A stretch of 64,000 bases of DNA from Frankia sp. AgB1.9. Lineage in GTDB: Bacteria > Actinomycetota > Actinomycetes > Frankiales > Frankiaceae. Shown in pieces: positions 52,318 to 62,100 of the stretch; the stretch's first letter is position 1; every line of letters begins with the position of its first letter. Under the pieces are notes generated by a model. The model made no database searches, was not told the origin of the DNA, and saw only the letters and a program-made list of their open reading frames with translations. Position numbers and translations under genes: made by a program. The stretch spans positions 1 through 64,000 of the forward strand of contig NZ_JADWYX010000013.1 in assembly GCF_016786355.1 (NCBI RefSeq), written 5' to 3'.

Positions 52318-54909
52318 GTGTCCTCGACCCGTGACCCGCGGCTCGCCCGCGAACAGGCGTACTTGGATCTCCTGTACTCCCGGCTCGACGAGGTCAGCGA
52401 CCTCACCCGCAGCCAGCTGCGCCAGGTGCTGCTCGACGTCGGCACCGGGACCCCGCAGTCCGTGGTGGAACGCGACGTCTTCGCGGCCACCCACGCCGAA
52501 CGGCTGTCCAGGCTGGAGGCCGCCGAGGGCCGGCTGTGCTTCGGAGCGATGGACCGTTTCGACGGCGCGCGCACCTACATCGGCCGGATCGGGCTTTCCG
52601 ACGTCGAGCAGGAGCCGATCCTCGTCGACTGGCGCGCGCCGGTCGCCACGGCCTTCTACCAGGCGACGCTCGCCGACCCGCGCGGGCTGACCCGCCGCCG
52701 CCACCTGCGCACCAAGGGCCGTGAGGTCACCGGTGTCGCCGACGACCTGCTGGCCGTCGGCCCCGGCGAGGCCGGCCGGACCACCCCGGACGCCGACGGC
52801 TCCGCTCCAGCCGCTGACACGCCTACCGGCGACACGATGCTGCTGGACGCGCTGTCCGCGCCGCGCACCGGCCGGATGGGCGACATCATCGCCACCCTGC
52901 AGGCCGAACAGGACCGCATCATCCGGGCCGACTCCCGATCGGTGCTGGTCGTCGACGGCGGGCCGGGGACCGGGAAGACCGCGGTCGCCCTGCACCGGGC
53001 CGCCTATCTCCTCTACACCGAGCGGGCCCGGCTGGAGCGCTCCGGTGTCCTGATCGTCGGGCCGAGCCCGGTGTTCCTGCGCTACATCGACCAGGTGCTG
53101 CCGTCGCTCGGCGAGACCGGCGTGGTGTTCGCGACCCCCGGGCGGCTCTACCCCGGCGTCGCGGCGACCGCCACCGACCCGGTCGCGGTCGCGACCGTCA
53201 AGGGTGACGAGCGGATGGCCGCCGTGCTCGCGGCAGCGGTGCGTGACCACCAGCGGCTGCCGCGCCGGACGATCGAGATCCTCCATGACGACGACCGGGT
53301 CCTGCGGCTGGATCGGGACACGGTTGCCCGCGCCCGCACTCGGGCCCGGCGCAGCCGCCGCCCGCACAACGGCGCGAGGCTGGTGTTCCTGCGCGAGCTG
53401 CTGGACGAGCTCACCAGCCAGGTCGTGAAGCAGATCTCCGGCGGGCTGCTCGACGACGACGAGCGCGCCGACGTCCGCGAGGGCCTGTGGGCCGACCCGG
53501 TGGTCCGCCGTGAGCTCGACGCGCTGTGGCCGCGGGTCACCCCGGCCCAGCTGCTCGACCGGCTCTACTCCGACCCGAACCTGCTCGCCCGCGCGGTCGC
53601 CAGGACCCTGACCCCTGCCGAGCAGGCCCTGCTCCGCCGAGGCGGGCCCAGCGCGTCCGGAGGCGCCGCCGGCTCGGCAGACGAGGGCGCCGCGACGGCC
53701 GGGACCGGCGGTGATGACCTTTTCAGCGCCCTGGAAGCCGCCGAGCGGCCGCCGCCGCCGCGCCGTGGCCAGGTCAACCGGGTGTGGACGGTCGCCGACG
53801 TCCCGCTGCTGGATGAGGCGGCCGAGCTGCTCGGTGACCCGGACGAGGGCAGCCGGGCGGCGGCCGAGGCGCGCGCGGCCCGCGAGCGCGCCGCCGAGAT
53901 GCGCTACGCCGAGGACGTCCTGGAGATGCTGGGCCTGGCCGGCCAGCTCGACGCCGAGACCGTCGCCGACCGCTGGCGCGGCCCGCGACGGCGGGCGAGC
54001 GCGGCCGAGCATGGCGCCACCGACCGCGAGTGGGCGTTCGGCCACCTGATCGTCGACGAGGCACAGGAGGTCTCGCCGATGCTCTGGCGACTGCTGTGGC
54101 GGCGCTGCCCGGCGCGCAGCGCCACCCTCGTCGGCGACCTCGCCCAGGCGGCCCGCCCCGGCGCGCCGACGAACTGGGCGCAGATCCTCACCCCCCATGT
54201 CGGGGACCGGTTCCGGGTCGAGCGGCTCACCGTCAACTACCGCACGCCCCGCGAGATCATGAACGTGGCCGCCGACGTGCTGGCCGTGGCCGTGCCCGGC
54301 GCGACGCCGCCGGAGTCGGTCCGCTCGGTCGGCGAGAAGCCGCTGGCGATCCGGGCCGGCGCGCCCGGGGAGCAGGCCGACCAGCAGCGGCTCGACGGCG
54401 GCCCGGCCGAGCGGACGTGGGCCGGCCGGACCCAGGCCGACCGGGACCGGGCCGAGGCGGCGCTCGTCGACGCGGTCGTCGCCGAGACGATCCGGACCGC
54501 CGGGATGATCGGTGAGGGCCGGATCGCGGTGATCACGGCGCCCCCGGCGCTGCCGGCGGTGCGCGCGGCGCTCTGGCGGGTCGCGCCCGAGCTGCTCGGC
54601 GCCGCCGGGAACCCGGACGTCGACCCTGCCCGCAACGGCGCGGGCGCCCGGGCCGGCGCCGCGGCGGCCAGGAGCGTGGACGGGACCAACGCGGACGTGC
54701 TGGACGCCCGGGTGGCCGTGCTCAGCGTCGCCGACAGCAAGGGCCTGGAGTTCGACGCCGTCCTGCTGGTCGAACCCGCTGAGCTGCTCGCCGGGCCTAC
54801 GCGCGGTCTCGCCGACCTCTACGTCGCGCTCACCCGCGCGACCCGGTCGCTCACCGTCGTGCACACCGGCGAGCTCCCGCCGGTCTTGGGTCAGCTCGCG
54901 GCGGCCTGA
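52318..54909 (+). CDS. HelD/HelR-like RNA polymerase-recycling ATPase (UvrD-like helicase fold)
   Basis: An 863-aa superfamily 1 protein. The N-terminal coiled-coil arm (LAREQAYLDLLYSRLDEVSD) and GRIGLSDVEQEPILVDWRAP, with the HelD signature VDWRAP, precede Walker A VVDGGPGTGKTAVALHRAAY (~212-231). Then LIVGPSPVFLRYI, Walker B HLIVDEAQEVSPML (~578-591), VNYRTPREIM, SVADSKGLEFDAVLL, and motif VI VALTRATRSL. HelD proteins pull RNA polymerase off DNA and release it; the actinobacterial subtype HelR can protect against rifamycins. The long Ala/Gly-rich insert near residue 440 is species-specific. Start GTG at 52318 has GGAGGAG seven bases upstream, which excludes the longer frame. Confidence 0.88.
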   Translation: MSSTRDPRLAREQAYLDLLYSRLDEVSDLTRSQLRQVLLDVGTGTPQSVVERDVFAATHAERLSRLEAAEGRLCFGAMDRFDGARTYIGRIGLSDVEQEPILVDWRAPVATAFYQATLADPRGLTRRRHLRTKGREVTGVADDLLAVGPGEAGRTTPDADGSAPAADTPTGDTMLLDALSAPRTGRMGDIIATLQAEQDRIIRADSRSVLVVDGGPGTGKTAVALHRAAYLLYTERARLERSGVLIVGPSPVFLRYIDQVLPSLGETGVVFATPGRLYPGVAATATDPVAVATVKGDERMAAVLAAAVRDHQRLPRRTIEILHDDDRVLRLDRDTVARARTRARRSRRPHNGARLVFLRELLDELTSQVVKQISGGLLDDDERADVREGLWADPVVRRELDALWPRVTPAQLLDRLYSDPNLLARAVARTLTPAEQALLRRGGPSASGGAAGSADEGAATAGTGGDDLFSALEAAERPPPPRRGQVNRVWTVADVPLLDEAAELLGDPDEGSRAAAEARAARERAAEMRYAEDVLEMLGLAGQLDAETVADRWRGPRRRASAAEHGATDREWAFGHLIVDEAQEVSPMLWRLLWRRCPARSATLVGDLAQAARPGAPTNWAQILTPHVGDRFRVERLTVNYRTPREIMNVAADVLAVAVPGATPPESVRSVGEKPLAIRAGAPGEQADQQRLDGGPAERTWAGRTQADRDRAEAALVDAVVAETIRTAGMIGEGRIAVITAPPALPAVRAALWRVAPELLGAAGNPDVDPARNGAGARAGAAAARSVDGTNADVLDARVAVLSVADSKGLEFDAVLLVEPAELLAGPTRGLADLYVALTRATRSLTVVHTGELPPVLGQLAAA

Positions 54910-54954
54910 CCGAAGGCCCGAAAAACTGTCACATACCCGGGTTAGGTTCTCCGG

Positions 54955-57123
54955 TTGTCAGGTGGACCTAGCACGGGGGTGGTGGTTCCTGTGGCGGACA
55001 AGTACAAGGGGTCTGGGGCTGGGGTGTCGGACCCGACAGGGGTGTCGGTGGTCGGGGGGTCGACGGTCCCGCCAGCAGCCACGGCCGGGCTGCGAGTGCC
55101 GTTGGTCCCGCGGGCGACGGCCTGGCTGCTGGGGCGGCTCACGGGCAGCACGACCGCGCGGCGCAGCGTGCGGTTCTTCGACGACGCGGGGCCCAGGCTC
55201 GTCGCGATCGTCGCGATGGACCTCGCCGGCGCGCTCTCCTTCGCGGCCGCGCCGTTCATCCTGCGACATCTGATCGACACCGGCCTCACCGCGCCGCACG
55301 GGAACTCGGCGCTGATCGTCTCTGTGGCGGCCCTGCTCGTCGTCGCGCTGTTGCAGGCCCTCGCGAACGCCGTCTCGTCGGTGCTCAGCTCGGGGCTCGG
55401 CGAGCTGGTCGGGCAGCGCGCCGGGCAGGCGGTGCACGACCAGCTGCTGCGGGTGCCGTTCGCGTTCTTCCCGGGGCAGCGCCAGGGCGAGCTGTTCACC
55501 CTGTTCGGCCGGGACGCCGACGAGATCGAGACCGCCGTCGCGATGGTGCTGCCGCGCGCGGTGACGACCGCGATCAGCGCGGTCGTCGGCGTCGCGACCA
55601 TCGCCGTCCTCGACTGGCGGCTCGCCGCCGTGTCGCTGGTGCTCGCGCCCGGGGTGTTCGCCCTGCTGGCCGTCGGGCGCCGGGAGGGCCGCAGCCTGTC
55701 CGTCGAGCTGATCAAGCTGCGGGTGAAGCACTTCGCCCAGATCGGCGACACGACCGGTGTCTCCGGCGCGCTGCACATCCGGCTGTTCGACCGCACCGAG
55801 CACGAGTCACGCCGGTACGCCGAGATCGCCGACGGCATCCGCCGGACCGCGCAGCGGCGCAACCAGGTCAACGCCCGCGCCCAGCTCATGTCGTCGGCCG
55901 GGTCCGCGGTCGCGGTCGTCATCGTCGTCGGCTTCGGCTCGTGGCTGGTCAGCACCGACCGGGCCACGATCGGGACCCTGCTCGCCTTCGCGAGCGCCCT
56001 CGTCTACGCCTACCGGCCGGTGACCGGGCTGGCCGAGAGCCGCTCGGACCTGCTGGACGCCGGGGTCGCCTTCGAACGGGTCTTCGGGCTGCTCGACGTC
56101 GACACGGACGTGCGTGACCTGCCGGTCGTCGGTCCCGGTCGGGCCGCCGCGGCGGGGACGCCGTCCCGCGGGCCGCTGGTGCCCGCGCAGCCGGGCGAGG
56201 CCGACGCCGGCTACGCGCGGACCTGGCGGTCGGCGCCCGAGATCCGGATCGAGGATCTCTGGTTCCGCTACGAACGCGACCCGAGATCCGACTGGACCGC
56301 GGCCGGCCGGGAGCTCGGCCGGCGCTGGTGGGACGTCCAGGGCGCCGAGGCGGCCGAGAACCGGCGCGAGGAGGCCGAGCTCGCCGCCGCGGCAGCGGCG
56401 GACGCCGCCGCCGGCGTCGAGCAGGAGTGGGCCCTGCGGAACCTCAACCTGGTGGCCGCCGCCGGCGCGAAGACCGCGATCGTCGGGGCCAGCGGCGCCG
56501 GCAAGAGCACGCTCGGCGGCCTGCTCGCCGGCCTCTACCTCGCCACCCGCGGCCACATCCGCTGCGACGGCGAGGACCTCGCGACGATGGACTGGCGGCG
56601 GCTGCGCTCGATCGTCGGCGTCGTCCCGCAGGACCCGTACATGTTCCACGACACGATCGCGGCGAACATCCGGTACGGCCGGATCGACGCCACCAACGCC
56701 GAGCTGGAGGCGGCCGCGCTCGACGCCGGCCTCGGCTCGCTGCTGGAGAAGCTGCCGAAACGGCTGGAGACGGTCGTCGGCGCGCGGGGATACCAGCTCT
56801 CCGGCGGCGAACGGCAACGGGTGGCGCTGGCCCGGGTGCTGCTCGCGGACCCGCCGATGCTCGTCCTCGACGAGGCGACCTCCCAGCTCGACTCGGTCAC
56901 CGAGCAGATCGTGCAGGAGGCGCTGGCCCGCCTGGGGGTCGGCCGGACCCGGGTCGTGATCGCCCACCGGCTGTCCACCATCGTCGACGCGGACGTGATC
57001 CACGTGATGGCGGACGGGCAGGTCGTCGAGTCAGGCACCCACGACGACCTGCTCGCCCGCGGCGGCGCCTACGCCCACCTCTACGCCCGCCAGGTAGGCG
57101 ACGACGACCCCGCCCGATCCTGA
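54955..57123 (+). CDS. ABC exporter (fused membrane and ATPase domains)
   Basis: A ~720-aa half-transporter. Six TM helices lie in the N-terminal ~340 residues, including LVAIVAMDLAGALSFAAAPF, ALIVSVAALLVVALLQALAN and AVTTAISAVVGVATIAVLDW. The nucleotide-binding domain has Walker A VGASGAGKST (~511-520), Q-loop VVPQDPYMF, signature LSGGERQRVALARVLL, and Walker B MLVLDEATS, followed by the H-loop VIAHRLSTI. An unusual ~60-residue charged, helical insert (AENRREEAELAAAAAADAAA and neighbours) sits between the start of the ATPase domain and Walker A. The start is uncertain: TTG at 54955 or GTG at 54979 or 54991. Substrate unknown. A strong hairpin overlaps the stop. Confidence 0.85.
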   Translation: MSGGPSTGVVVPVADKYKGSGAGVSDPTGVSVVGGSTVPPAATAGLRVPLVPRATAWLLGRLTGSTTARRSVRFFDDAGPRLVAIVAMDLAGALSFAAAPFILRHLIDTGLTAPHGNSALIVSVAALLVVALLQALANAVSSVLSSGLGELVGQRAGQAVHDQLLRVPFAFFPGQRQGELFTLFGRDADEIETAVAMVLPRAVTTAISAVVGVATIAVLDWRLAAVSLVLAPGVFALLAVGRREGRSLSVELIKLRVKHFAQIGDTTGVSGALHIRLFDRTEHESRRYAEIADGIRRTAQRRNQVNARAQLMSSAGSAVAVVIVVGFGSWLVSTDRATIGTLLAFASALVYAYRPVTGLAESRSDLLDAGVAFERVFGLLDVDTDVRDLPVVGPGRAAAAGTPSRGPLVPAQPGEADAGYARTWRSAPEIRIEDLWFRYERDPRSDWTAAGRELGRRWWDVQGAEAAENRREEAELAAAAAADAAAGVEQEWALRNLNLVAAAGAKTAIVGASGAGKSTLGGLLAGLYLATRGHIRCDGEDLATMDWRRLRSIVGVVPQDPYMFHDTIAANIRYGRIDATNAELEAAALDAGLGSLLEKLPKRLETVVGARGYQLSGGERQRVALARVLLADPPMLVLDEATSQLDSVTEQIVQEALARLGVGRTRVVIAHRLSTIVDADVIHVMADGQVVESGTHDDLLARGGAYAHLYARQVGDDDPARS

Positions 57124-57135
57124 CCGGGCGGGGTC
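57106..57135 (+). terminator. Strong hairpin terminator at the end of the ABC transporter gene
   Basis: GACCCCGCCCG (57106-57116) pairs perfectly with CGGGCGGGGTC (57125-57135) around an 8-nt loop that contains the start of the TGA stop. The 11-bp stem is nearly all G-C. It separates the transporter from the chaperone operon that starts 120 nt later. Confidence 0.75.
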
Positions 57136-57257
57136 ATTCAGTCTCAGGACCTTTTCGGCCCGCGGCGGCGTCCAACGTTCGTCGAGGGGTCCGGCGCCCA
57201 GCTGGTGCGCGGACGCCGAGGCCTGGACGCCGTCACTGCTCCGGGGGGAACGGAAAT

Positions 57258-59453
57258 ATGGCTGGCTGGGTGTTGGCGATTGATGTCGGCACGAGCTTCA
57301 CCACCGCCGCGGTGCTCGGCGGCCGTGACGGGCCGGGCGTGGTGGGGCGGCCCGAGATCGTCGAGATCGAGCACAGCCGCTACCTGCCGTCGGTGGTCGT
57401 GCTCGACGAGGACGGCACGCTGGTGACTGGGCAGTCGGCCACGGCGCTGAGCGGCCTGCTGCCGGAACGGACCGAGCGGCTGCCCAAGCGCGCGCTCGTC
57501 GCGACCGACCAGGTCCGGCTCGGCGCCACGACCGTCGACACGGCCGAGCTGGTCGCCGCCCTGATCACCCGGGTCCTCGGCGAGGCGCGGCGACGGTTCG
57601 GCGGGCCGCCGCCGGACCAGGTGGTGTTCACCCATCCCGCCCGCTGGGGCGAGGACGAACTCGCCCGGCTGCGGCTCGCCGCGAGCAAGGCCGGTGTCGC
57701 CAACACGGTGTTCGTGCCGGAGCCGGTGGCGGCCGCCGTCTGGCATGCGCACCAGCACGATGTGCCGGTCGGGGCGCACGTCGCGGTCTACGACTTCGGC
57801 GGTGGGACCTTCGACACCGCAGTCCTCACCCGCACTCCGGATGGCTTCGTCGTCCTCGGGCGCCCCGGCGGCGATCCGCACCTCGGCGGCGAGGACCTCG
57901 ATGAGGCGCTGCACGAGCTCGTCGCCGCGCATGCGAGTGAGGCGCAGCCGCAGGCGTGGGAGCGCCTCTGGGCCGGCACCGGCCGGGCCGCCCGCCGCAG
58001 CCAGAACCTTCTTCGCCGCGACCTGACCACCGCGAAGGAACACCTCTCGCGCAGCCCCAGCGCGACCGTCCTGCCGCCCGAGTTCGACGACGGCATCCGG
58101 ATCACCCGGCCCGAGTTCGAGGACGCTGTCGGCGACCGGCTGCGAGCCACGGTCGCCGAGCTCGTCGCGACCGTTCGCGGCGCCGGGTTGGTCCCCGGCG
58201 ACCTGGCCGCCGTCTATCTCACCGGCGGCTCCAGCGCCGTTCCCATGGTCAGCCAGCTCCTGACCGAGGAGCTCGGCACCCTTCCCGTCGCCACCGACGA
58301 CCCCAAGACCGTGGTCGTCCTCGGCGCCCTCCTCGCGCAGCCGACCGCCAGCGCCACGCAGGCGGAGCAGGGCGGGGCCGAACGCGGCGAGGAGTGCGAG
58401 GAGAGGACCACCACCGGGAGCGGGGGCGACGGCGGCGTGGGAACGGCCGAGTCCACCCCCACCCCCGACCGGCCCGCGGTTCGCAACGACCGGCTGGACA
58501 TTCTGCTGGCCGCACTCGGCATCGCGGCGACCATTCTCGTCTTCACACAGGCGCGGGACTTCACCGTCCTGCCGGCCACGACGTGGACGGTTCTCAGTGT
58601 TCTTGGGCTCCTGGCCAGCCTGGTCCCCAGCCGTTGGAGAACGGGCTCCGCCGGCAAGGTCCTGGACCTCGTTGCCGGCGTTGGAACAGGGGCAAGCCTT
58701 GCGATGGCCTGGATTCTCGGCGTGACCCTCGCCTGGGACCAGCCCTACCACGAAAATCTTCTCTGGTTTCACTGGCACTACGCAATGAAGATCGCCATCG
58801 TTGCCTCGGTGCTTCTCCTGGTCACCGCTCGCCTGATGCATCGACACGCGTCGCGTGGCCTGCACATGGGCTGGCCGGTCGTCCTCGCGATCCTGCTGGT
58901 CGGCTACGGCATCGGTATCGACATCGGGTGGACAGGCCGCCACCGGTTCAGGTTCCAGCCGGTGATCGTGGACCTCGCCTACGCGCTGGTCGCGGTGCAG
59001 CTTCTGATGGCCGTAGTCGCCTTCGCGCGAGGCTCGACGCCGGCCGCGCGGGCCCTGGGCGGGTTCGTCATCGGCGTTGGCGCTCTGGCCAGCATCGCTG
59101 CCGGCGGCGGGCACGACGTCCTCGCGCAGGCAGGAATCACGCTGGTCGCCTCGGACTATTACTACGATCTGATTCCCGCACTGATTCCGGCCCTGTTGAT
59201 CGGCTTCCGTCTCACTTTCCGAGACAGGGGCGGGTTGTTCCTCCCTGCCGCCAGCCTGGCGATCGTCCTTCCGCCGACCTGGGTTTTCCTCCGCCTTGAG
59301 CACAGCCCCGAGAAGCATTTGGGGTTGTTCTGCCTCGTGATGCTCCTGGGGGTGGCCGTTGCCGACGTCGTCGGCCCGCTGCTGCAGCGGACAGCCGCCA
59401 ACAGGCAAAGCGCCGCGACGCCGTCAGGCACCGGGGAAAGCGGGCAGCGATGA
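57258..59453 (+). CDS. Hsp70-family ATPase with polytopic membrane C-terminus
   Basis: A 731-aa protein. Residues 1-~370 form an Hsp70/actin-fold ATPase: phosphate 1 AIDVGTSFTTAA, HPARWGEDELARLR, EPVAAAVW, phosphate 2 VYDFGGGTFDTAV (~176-188), GGEDLDEAL and the adenosine motif YLTGGSSAVPMV. Instead of the usual peptide-binding domain it has a charged linker and then about eight TM helices (LLAALGIAATILVF, TWTVLSVLGLLASLV, AMKIAIVASVLLLVTARLM, WPVVLAILLVGYGIGI and others). ATG at 57258 follows GGGGGGAACGG. It is the first gene of an operon with a second Hsp70, a GrpE-like protein and a dynamin-like GTPase, so it is inferred to act in membrane protein or envelope maintenance. The lack of a substrate-binding domain suggests a switch rather than a folding chaperone. 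Confidence 0.85.
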   Translation: MAGWVLAIDVGTSFTTAAVLGGRDGPGVVGRPEIVEIEHSRYLPSVVVLDEDGTLVTGQSATALSGLLPERTERLPKRALVATDQVRLGATTVDTAELVAALITRVLGEARRRFGGPPPDQVVFTHPARWGEDELARLRLAASKAGVANTVFVPEPVAAAVWHAHQHDVPVGAHVAVYDFGGGTFDTAVLTRTPDGFVVLGRPGGDPHLGGEDLDEALHELVAAHASEAQPQAWERLWAGTGRAARRSQNLLRRDLTTAKEHLSRSPSATVLPPEFDDGIRITRPEFEDAVGDRLRATVAELVATVRGAGLVPGDLAAVYLTGGSSAVPMVSQLLTEELGTLPVATDDPKTVVVLGALLAQPTASATQAEQGGAERGEECEERTTTGSGGDGGVGTAESTPTPDRPAVRNDRLDILLAALGIAATILVFTQARDFTVLPATTWTVLSVLGLLASLVPSRWRTGSAGKVLDLVAGVGTGASLAMAWILGVTLAWDQPYHENLLWFHWHYAMKIAIVASVLLLVTARLMHRHASRGLHMGWPVVLAILLVGYGIGIDIGWTGRHRFRFQPVIVDLAYALVAVQLLMAVVAFARGSTPAARALGGFVIGVGALASIAAGGGHDVLAQAGITLVASDYYYDLIPALIPALLIGFRLTFRDRGGLFLPAASLAIVLPPTWVFLRLEHSPEKHLGLFCLVMLLGVAVADVVGPLLQRTAANRQSAATPSGTGESGQR

Positions 59454-61933
59454 CGGGCTGGTCCCTCGCGGTCGACTTCGGGACGAGCTTCACGTGCGCG
59501 GCCTGGCAGGTTGGTGGCGGGGCCGCCGAGGTGCTGGAGATCGACAACAGCAGGTATCTGCCGTCGGCCGTGTGGCTGGACCCAGATGGGCAGCTGACGA
59601 CCGGGAAGACCGCCGTCAGCCAGGGCGGGGCGTTTCCGGAGCGGCTGGAGCGGCTTCCGAAGCGAGCGCTGGTGACCGCGGAGGCGATCCTGCTCGGCGA
59701 GGAGACGGTCGGGACCGTCGACGTCGTCGCGGCGGTGCTGCGGCGGGTGGCCGCGGAGGCGAGACGGAGGTCGGACGGGACGCCGCCGTCGCGCGCGGTG
59801 CTGACTCACCCGGCCCGCTGGACGGCGGCCGACCTGGACAAGCTGCGGCTCGCCGCGGAGAAGGCGGGGCTGCCCACCCCGGTGTTCGTGTCGGAGCCGG
59901 TGGCGGCGGCCAGCTGGTACGCGGCCAGCGAGGACATCCCCGACGGCGCGCACCTCGCCGTGTACGACCTCGGCGGCGGCACGTTGGACACGGCGGTGCT
60001 CCGGCGGGTCGGTGGTGGCTTCACCGTGGTGGGCCGCCCGGGTGGGGACGGGCACTTCGGCGGTGAGGACGTCGACGAGGCGATGCTGGAGGTTGTCGGT
60101 GGGCACGCCGCCGATCTCGACCAGGCCAGCTGGGAGCGGATCTGGTCGGACACCTCACGCGCCGGCAACCGCACCCGCGCGCTCACCCGCCAGGATCTCG
60201 TCCTGGCCAAGGAATCGCTGTCCCGCTCCGCGACGCACACCCTCTATCTGATGGGCTTCGACGACGGCATCCGGGTCACCCGCCGGGAGCTGGAGGACGC
60301 CGTCGGGGACCGGCTCGACGCCAGCATCGACGAGCTGGTCGCCACGATCGCCTCCGCAGGTCTGGCCCCGGACCAGCTGTTCGCGATCTGCCTCACGGGC
60401 AACGCGACCCGGATGCCCCGGATCAGCGAGCTGGTCAGCGCCCGCACCGGCCAGCTCCCGCGCGCCACCGGCGATCCCAAGACCGTCACCGCTCTCGGCG
60501 CGCTGATCGCGGCCGGCACGACCGGCGCGCCACCGCTGGTCAGCCGCCCGCCCGTAGGCGTGCCGCCCGTCGGCCGCCCGCCTGTTCCGCCGCCGCTGGT
60601 CAGCCGCCCGCCCGTCGGTCAGCCGCCCCTCACCGCGCGGGCAGGCGACGGGTCCCGGGTGCCAGGCCCCACCGCGCCGGTCCAGGTGGCGCTGTTCCGC
60701 GGCGGGCTCCGACGAACCGGTGCACACGCCTGGGCGGACCCGGTTCCGCCGGGCTGGCCCACGCCGGTGGCGGTCCCGCCGGCGGCCGGCGGCCCGGCGC
60801 CGGGCACGCCACCGCCTGGAACCGGATGGGGCGGACTTCCTCCGGCTGCTCCGGCCGGGCCCCAGCGGTTCGCGGCGCCCGTAGGCACCGGGCCGACGGT
60901 GGTGTCCCAGCCTGGTATCTGGAAGACGAAGATCAGCCGGCTCGGCGCGGGGTCACCCGCCGTCGGGGCGGGTCCTGGCGGAAGGCCGACGCTGTTCGTG
61001 ACCGGCCTGGCCGGGAGGCTGCACGCGGTCGACCTGGCGACTGGTCACCAGGTCTGGGCGCTCGGCCTCGGCAATGGCGGTTCGTCGCCCGTCGTCGCGG
61101 ACGGTGTCGTCTACTGCGGCGGCCGTCCGAACCAGCTTTTCGCCCTGGATGCGGCGACGGGCCAGCCGCGCTGGGCGTTCCACGGTGCCAGCGGCGTGGA
61201 CGCGGCACCGGCGCTGTCCGGCGGTGTCCTGTTCGCGGGCGGCTGGGACGGCAGGGTGTACGCCCTGGACGCGGAGACCGGAGCGGTGCGGTGGATCCAG
61301 CCCGCCGGCGGCTGGGTCGCGGCCGCACCGGCCGTCGTCGGCGACACGCTCTACGTCGGCTGCGGCAGCGGTCGGCTCTATGCCGTCGGCGCCGGCGAGG
61401 GTGAACTGCGGTGGCAGTACGACGCCGGTGGGGCGATCTGGTCGGCTCCGGCGGTCCTGACCGGCTCGACGGGGGAAGCGGACCTGGTCGTCGTCGGAAG
61501 TCATGCCCACGTGCTGCACGGGATCGACGCGGCGACCGGGCAGGCGCGGTGGCGCCGCCCACTGAGCGGTGGCGTCTACACCGCACCCGCCGTCGACCCG
61601 GAGGGGATCGCGTATCTCACCAGCCAGGGCGGGATGCTCACCGCGGTGGACACCCGTGACGGTTCCGTGCGCTGGACCCGGCACGTCGGCGGTGACCACG
61701 CGAACGCGGCCCTCACCCCCGGCCTGGTGGTGATCACGGGTGCTCGGGGACGGCTGCACGGGCTGGACGCCGCGACGGGCACCAGCCGCTGGACGGCGAA
61801 GCTCGGCAGCCTGTCTGACGCCTCCCCGATCGTGATCACCGGTCTGCCCGGCCTCGGCGCGTCAACCCTCGTCGCCGTCGGCACGTCCGCCGGCACCCTG
61901 CTCACGCTGGACGCCGAGACCGGCAACCGTTGA
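59450..61933 (+). CDS. Hsp70-family ATPase fused to a PQQ-type beta-propeller
   Basis: An 827-aa protein. Residues 1-~360 are an Hsp70 ATPase closely related to the upstream gene: AVDFGTSFTCAAW, HPARWTAADLDKLR, EPVAAASWY, VYDLGGGTLDTAVLRR, GGEDVDEAM. A Pro-rich linker (~365-480) contains duplicated SRPPVG units. From ~490 to the end are PQQ-enzyme-like propeller blades with the repeated pattern G-x-L-x-A-x-D-x-x-T-G-x-x-x-W (GRLHAVDLATGHQVW, NQLFALDAATGQPRW, GRVYALDAETGAVRW, HGIDAATGQARW, LTAVDTRDGSVRW, HGLDAATGTSRW). The propeller probably binds protein or ligand, replacing the chaperone substrate domain. No signal peptide or TM is seen, so it is cytoplasmic. The ATG overlaps the previous stop by 4 bp. 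Confidence 0.87.
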   Translation: MTGWSLAVDFGTSFTCAAWQVGGGAAEVLEIDNSRYLPSAVWLDPDGQLTTGKTAVSQGGAFPERLERLPKRALVTAEAILLGEETVGTVDVVAAVLRRVAAEARRRSDGTPPSRAVLTHPARWTAADLDKLRLAAEKAGLPTPVFVSEPVAAASWYAASEDIPDGAHLAVYDLGGGTLDTAVLRRVGGGFTVVGRPGGDGHFGGEDVDEAMLEVVGGHAADLDQASWERIWSDTSRAGNRTRALTRQDLVLAKESLSRSATHTLYLMGFDDGIRVTRRELEDAVGDRLDASIDELVATIASAGLAPDQLFAICLTGNATRMPRISELVSARTGQLPRATGDPKTVTALGALIAAGTTGAPPLVSRPPVGVPPVGRPPVPPPLVSRPPVGQPPLTARAGDGSRVPGPTAPVQVALFRGGLRRTGAHAWADPVPPGWPTPVAVPPAAGGPAPGTPPPGTGWGGLPPAAPAGPQRFAAPVGTGPTVVSQPGIWKTKISRLGAGSPAVGAGPGGRPTLFVTGLAGRLHAVDLATGHQVWALGLGNGGSSPVVADGVVYCGGRPNQLFALDAATGQPRWAFHGASGVDAAPALSGGVLFAGGWDGRVYALDAETGAVRWIQPAGGWVAAAPAVVGDTLYVGCGSGRLYAVGAGEGELRWQYDAGGAIWSAPAVLTGSTGEADLVVVGSHAHVLHGIDAATGQARWRRPLSGGVYTAPAVDPEGIAYLTSQGGMLTAVDTRDGSVRWTRHVGGDHANAALTPGLVVITGARGRLHGLDAATGTSRWTAKLGSLSDASPIVITGLPGLGASTLVAVGTSAGTLLTLDAETGNR

Positions 61934-62100
61934 AAGAAACCGCTCCGGCCCCTGCGCGGCAAGGCCGGTTGGCGGGGACCCTTTCGGCGGCCGTCTCCCA
62001 GGTCTCTCGAACTGTTTCTGCGCGGGCGGAACATTTGGGCCCGGTCACGCCGTCCAATCCGTGCCGTCGGATCCGGCGGCAGCCTCGCCCAGGGGGAGCG

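Noticed and set aside
52255..54864. 869-codon minus-strand open frame opposite the HelD-like gene
   Set aside because: Antisense shadow caused by third-position GC; composition is Arg/Gly/Ala-rich without motifs, while the plus strand carries all helicase motifs.
56328..57257. In-frame upstream extension of the first Hsp70 into the ABC transporter gene
   Set aside because: The stretch is an out-of-frame reading of the transporter; the Hsp70 motif AIDVGTSFT begins just after the ATG at 57258, which has a good ribosome binding site.
57144..59408. 754-codon minus-strand open frame opposite the first Hsp70
   Set aside because: Same kind of antisense shadow; the sense strand has complete Hsp70 motifs and TM helices.
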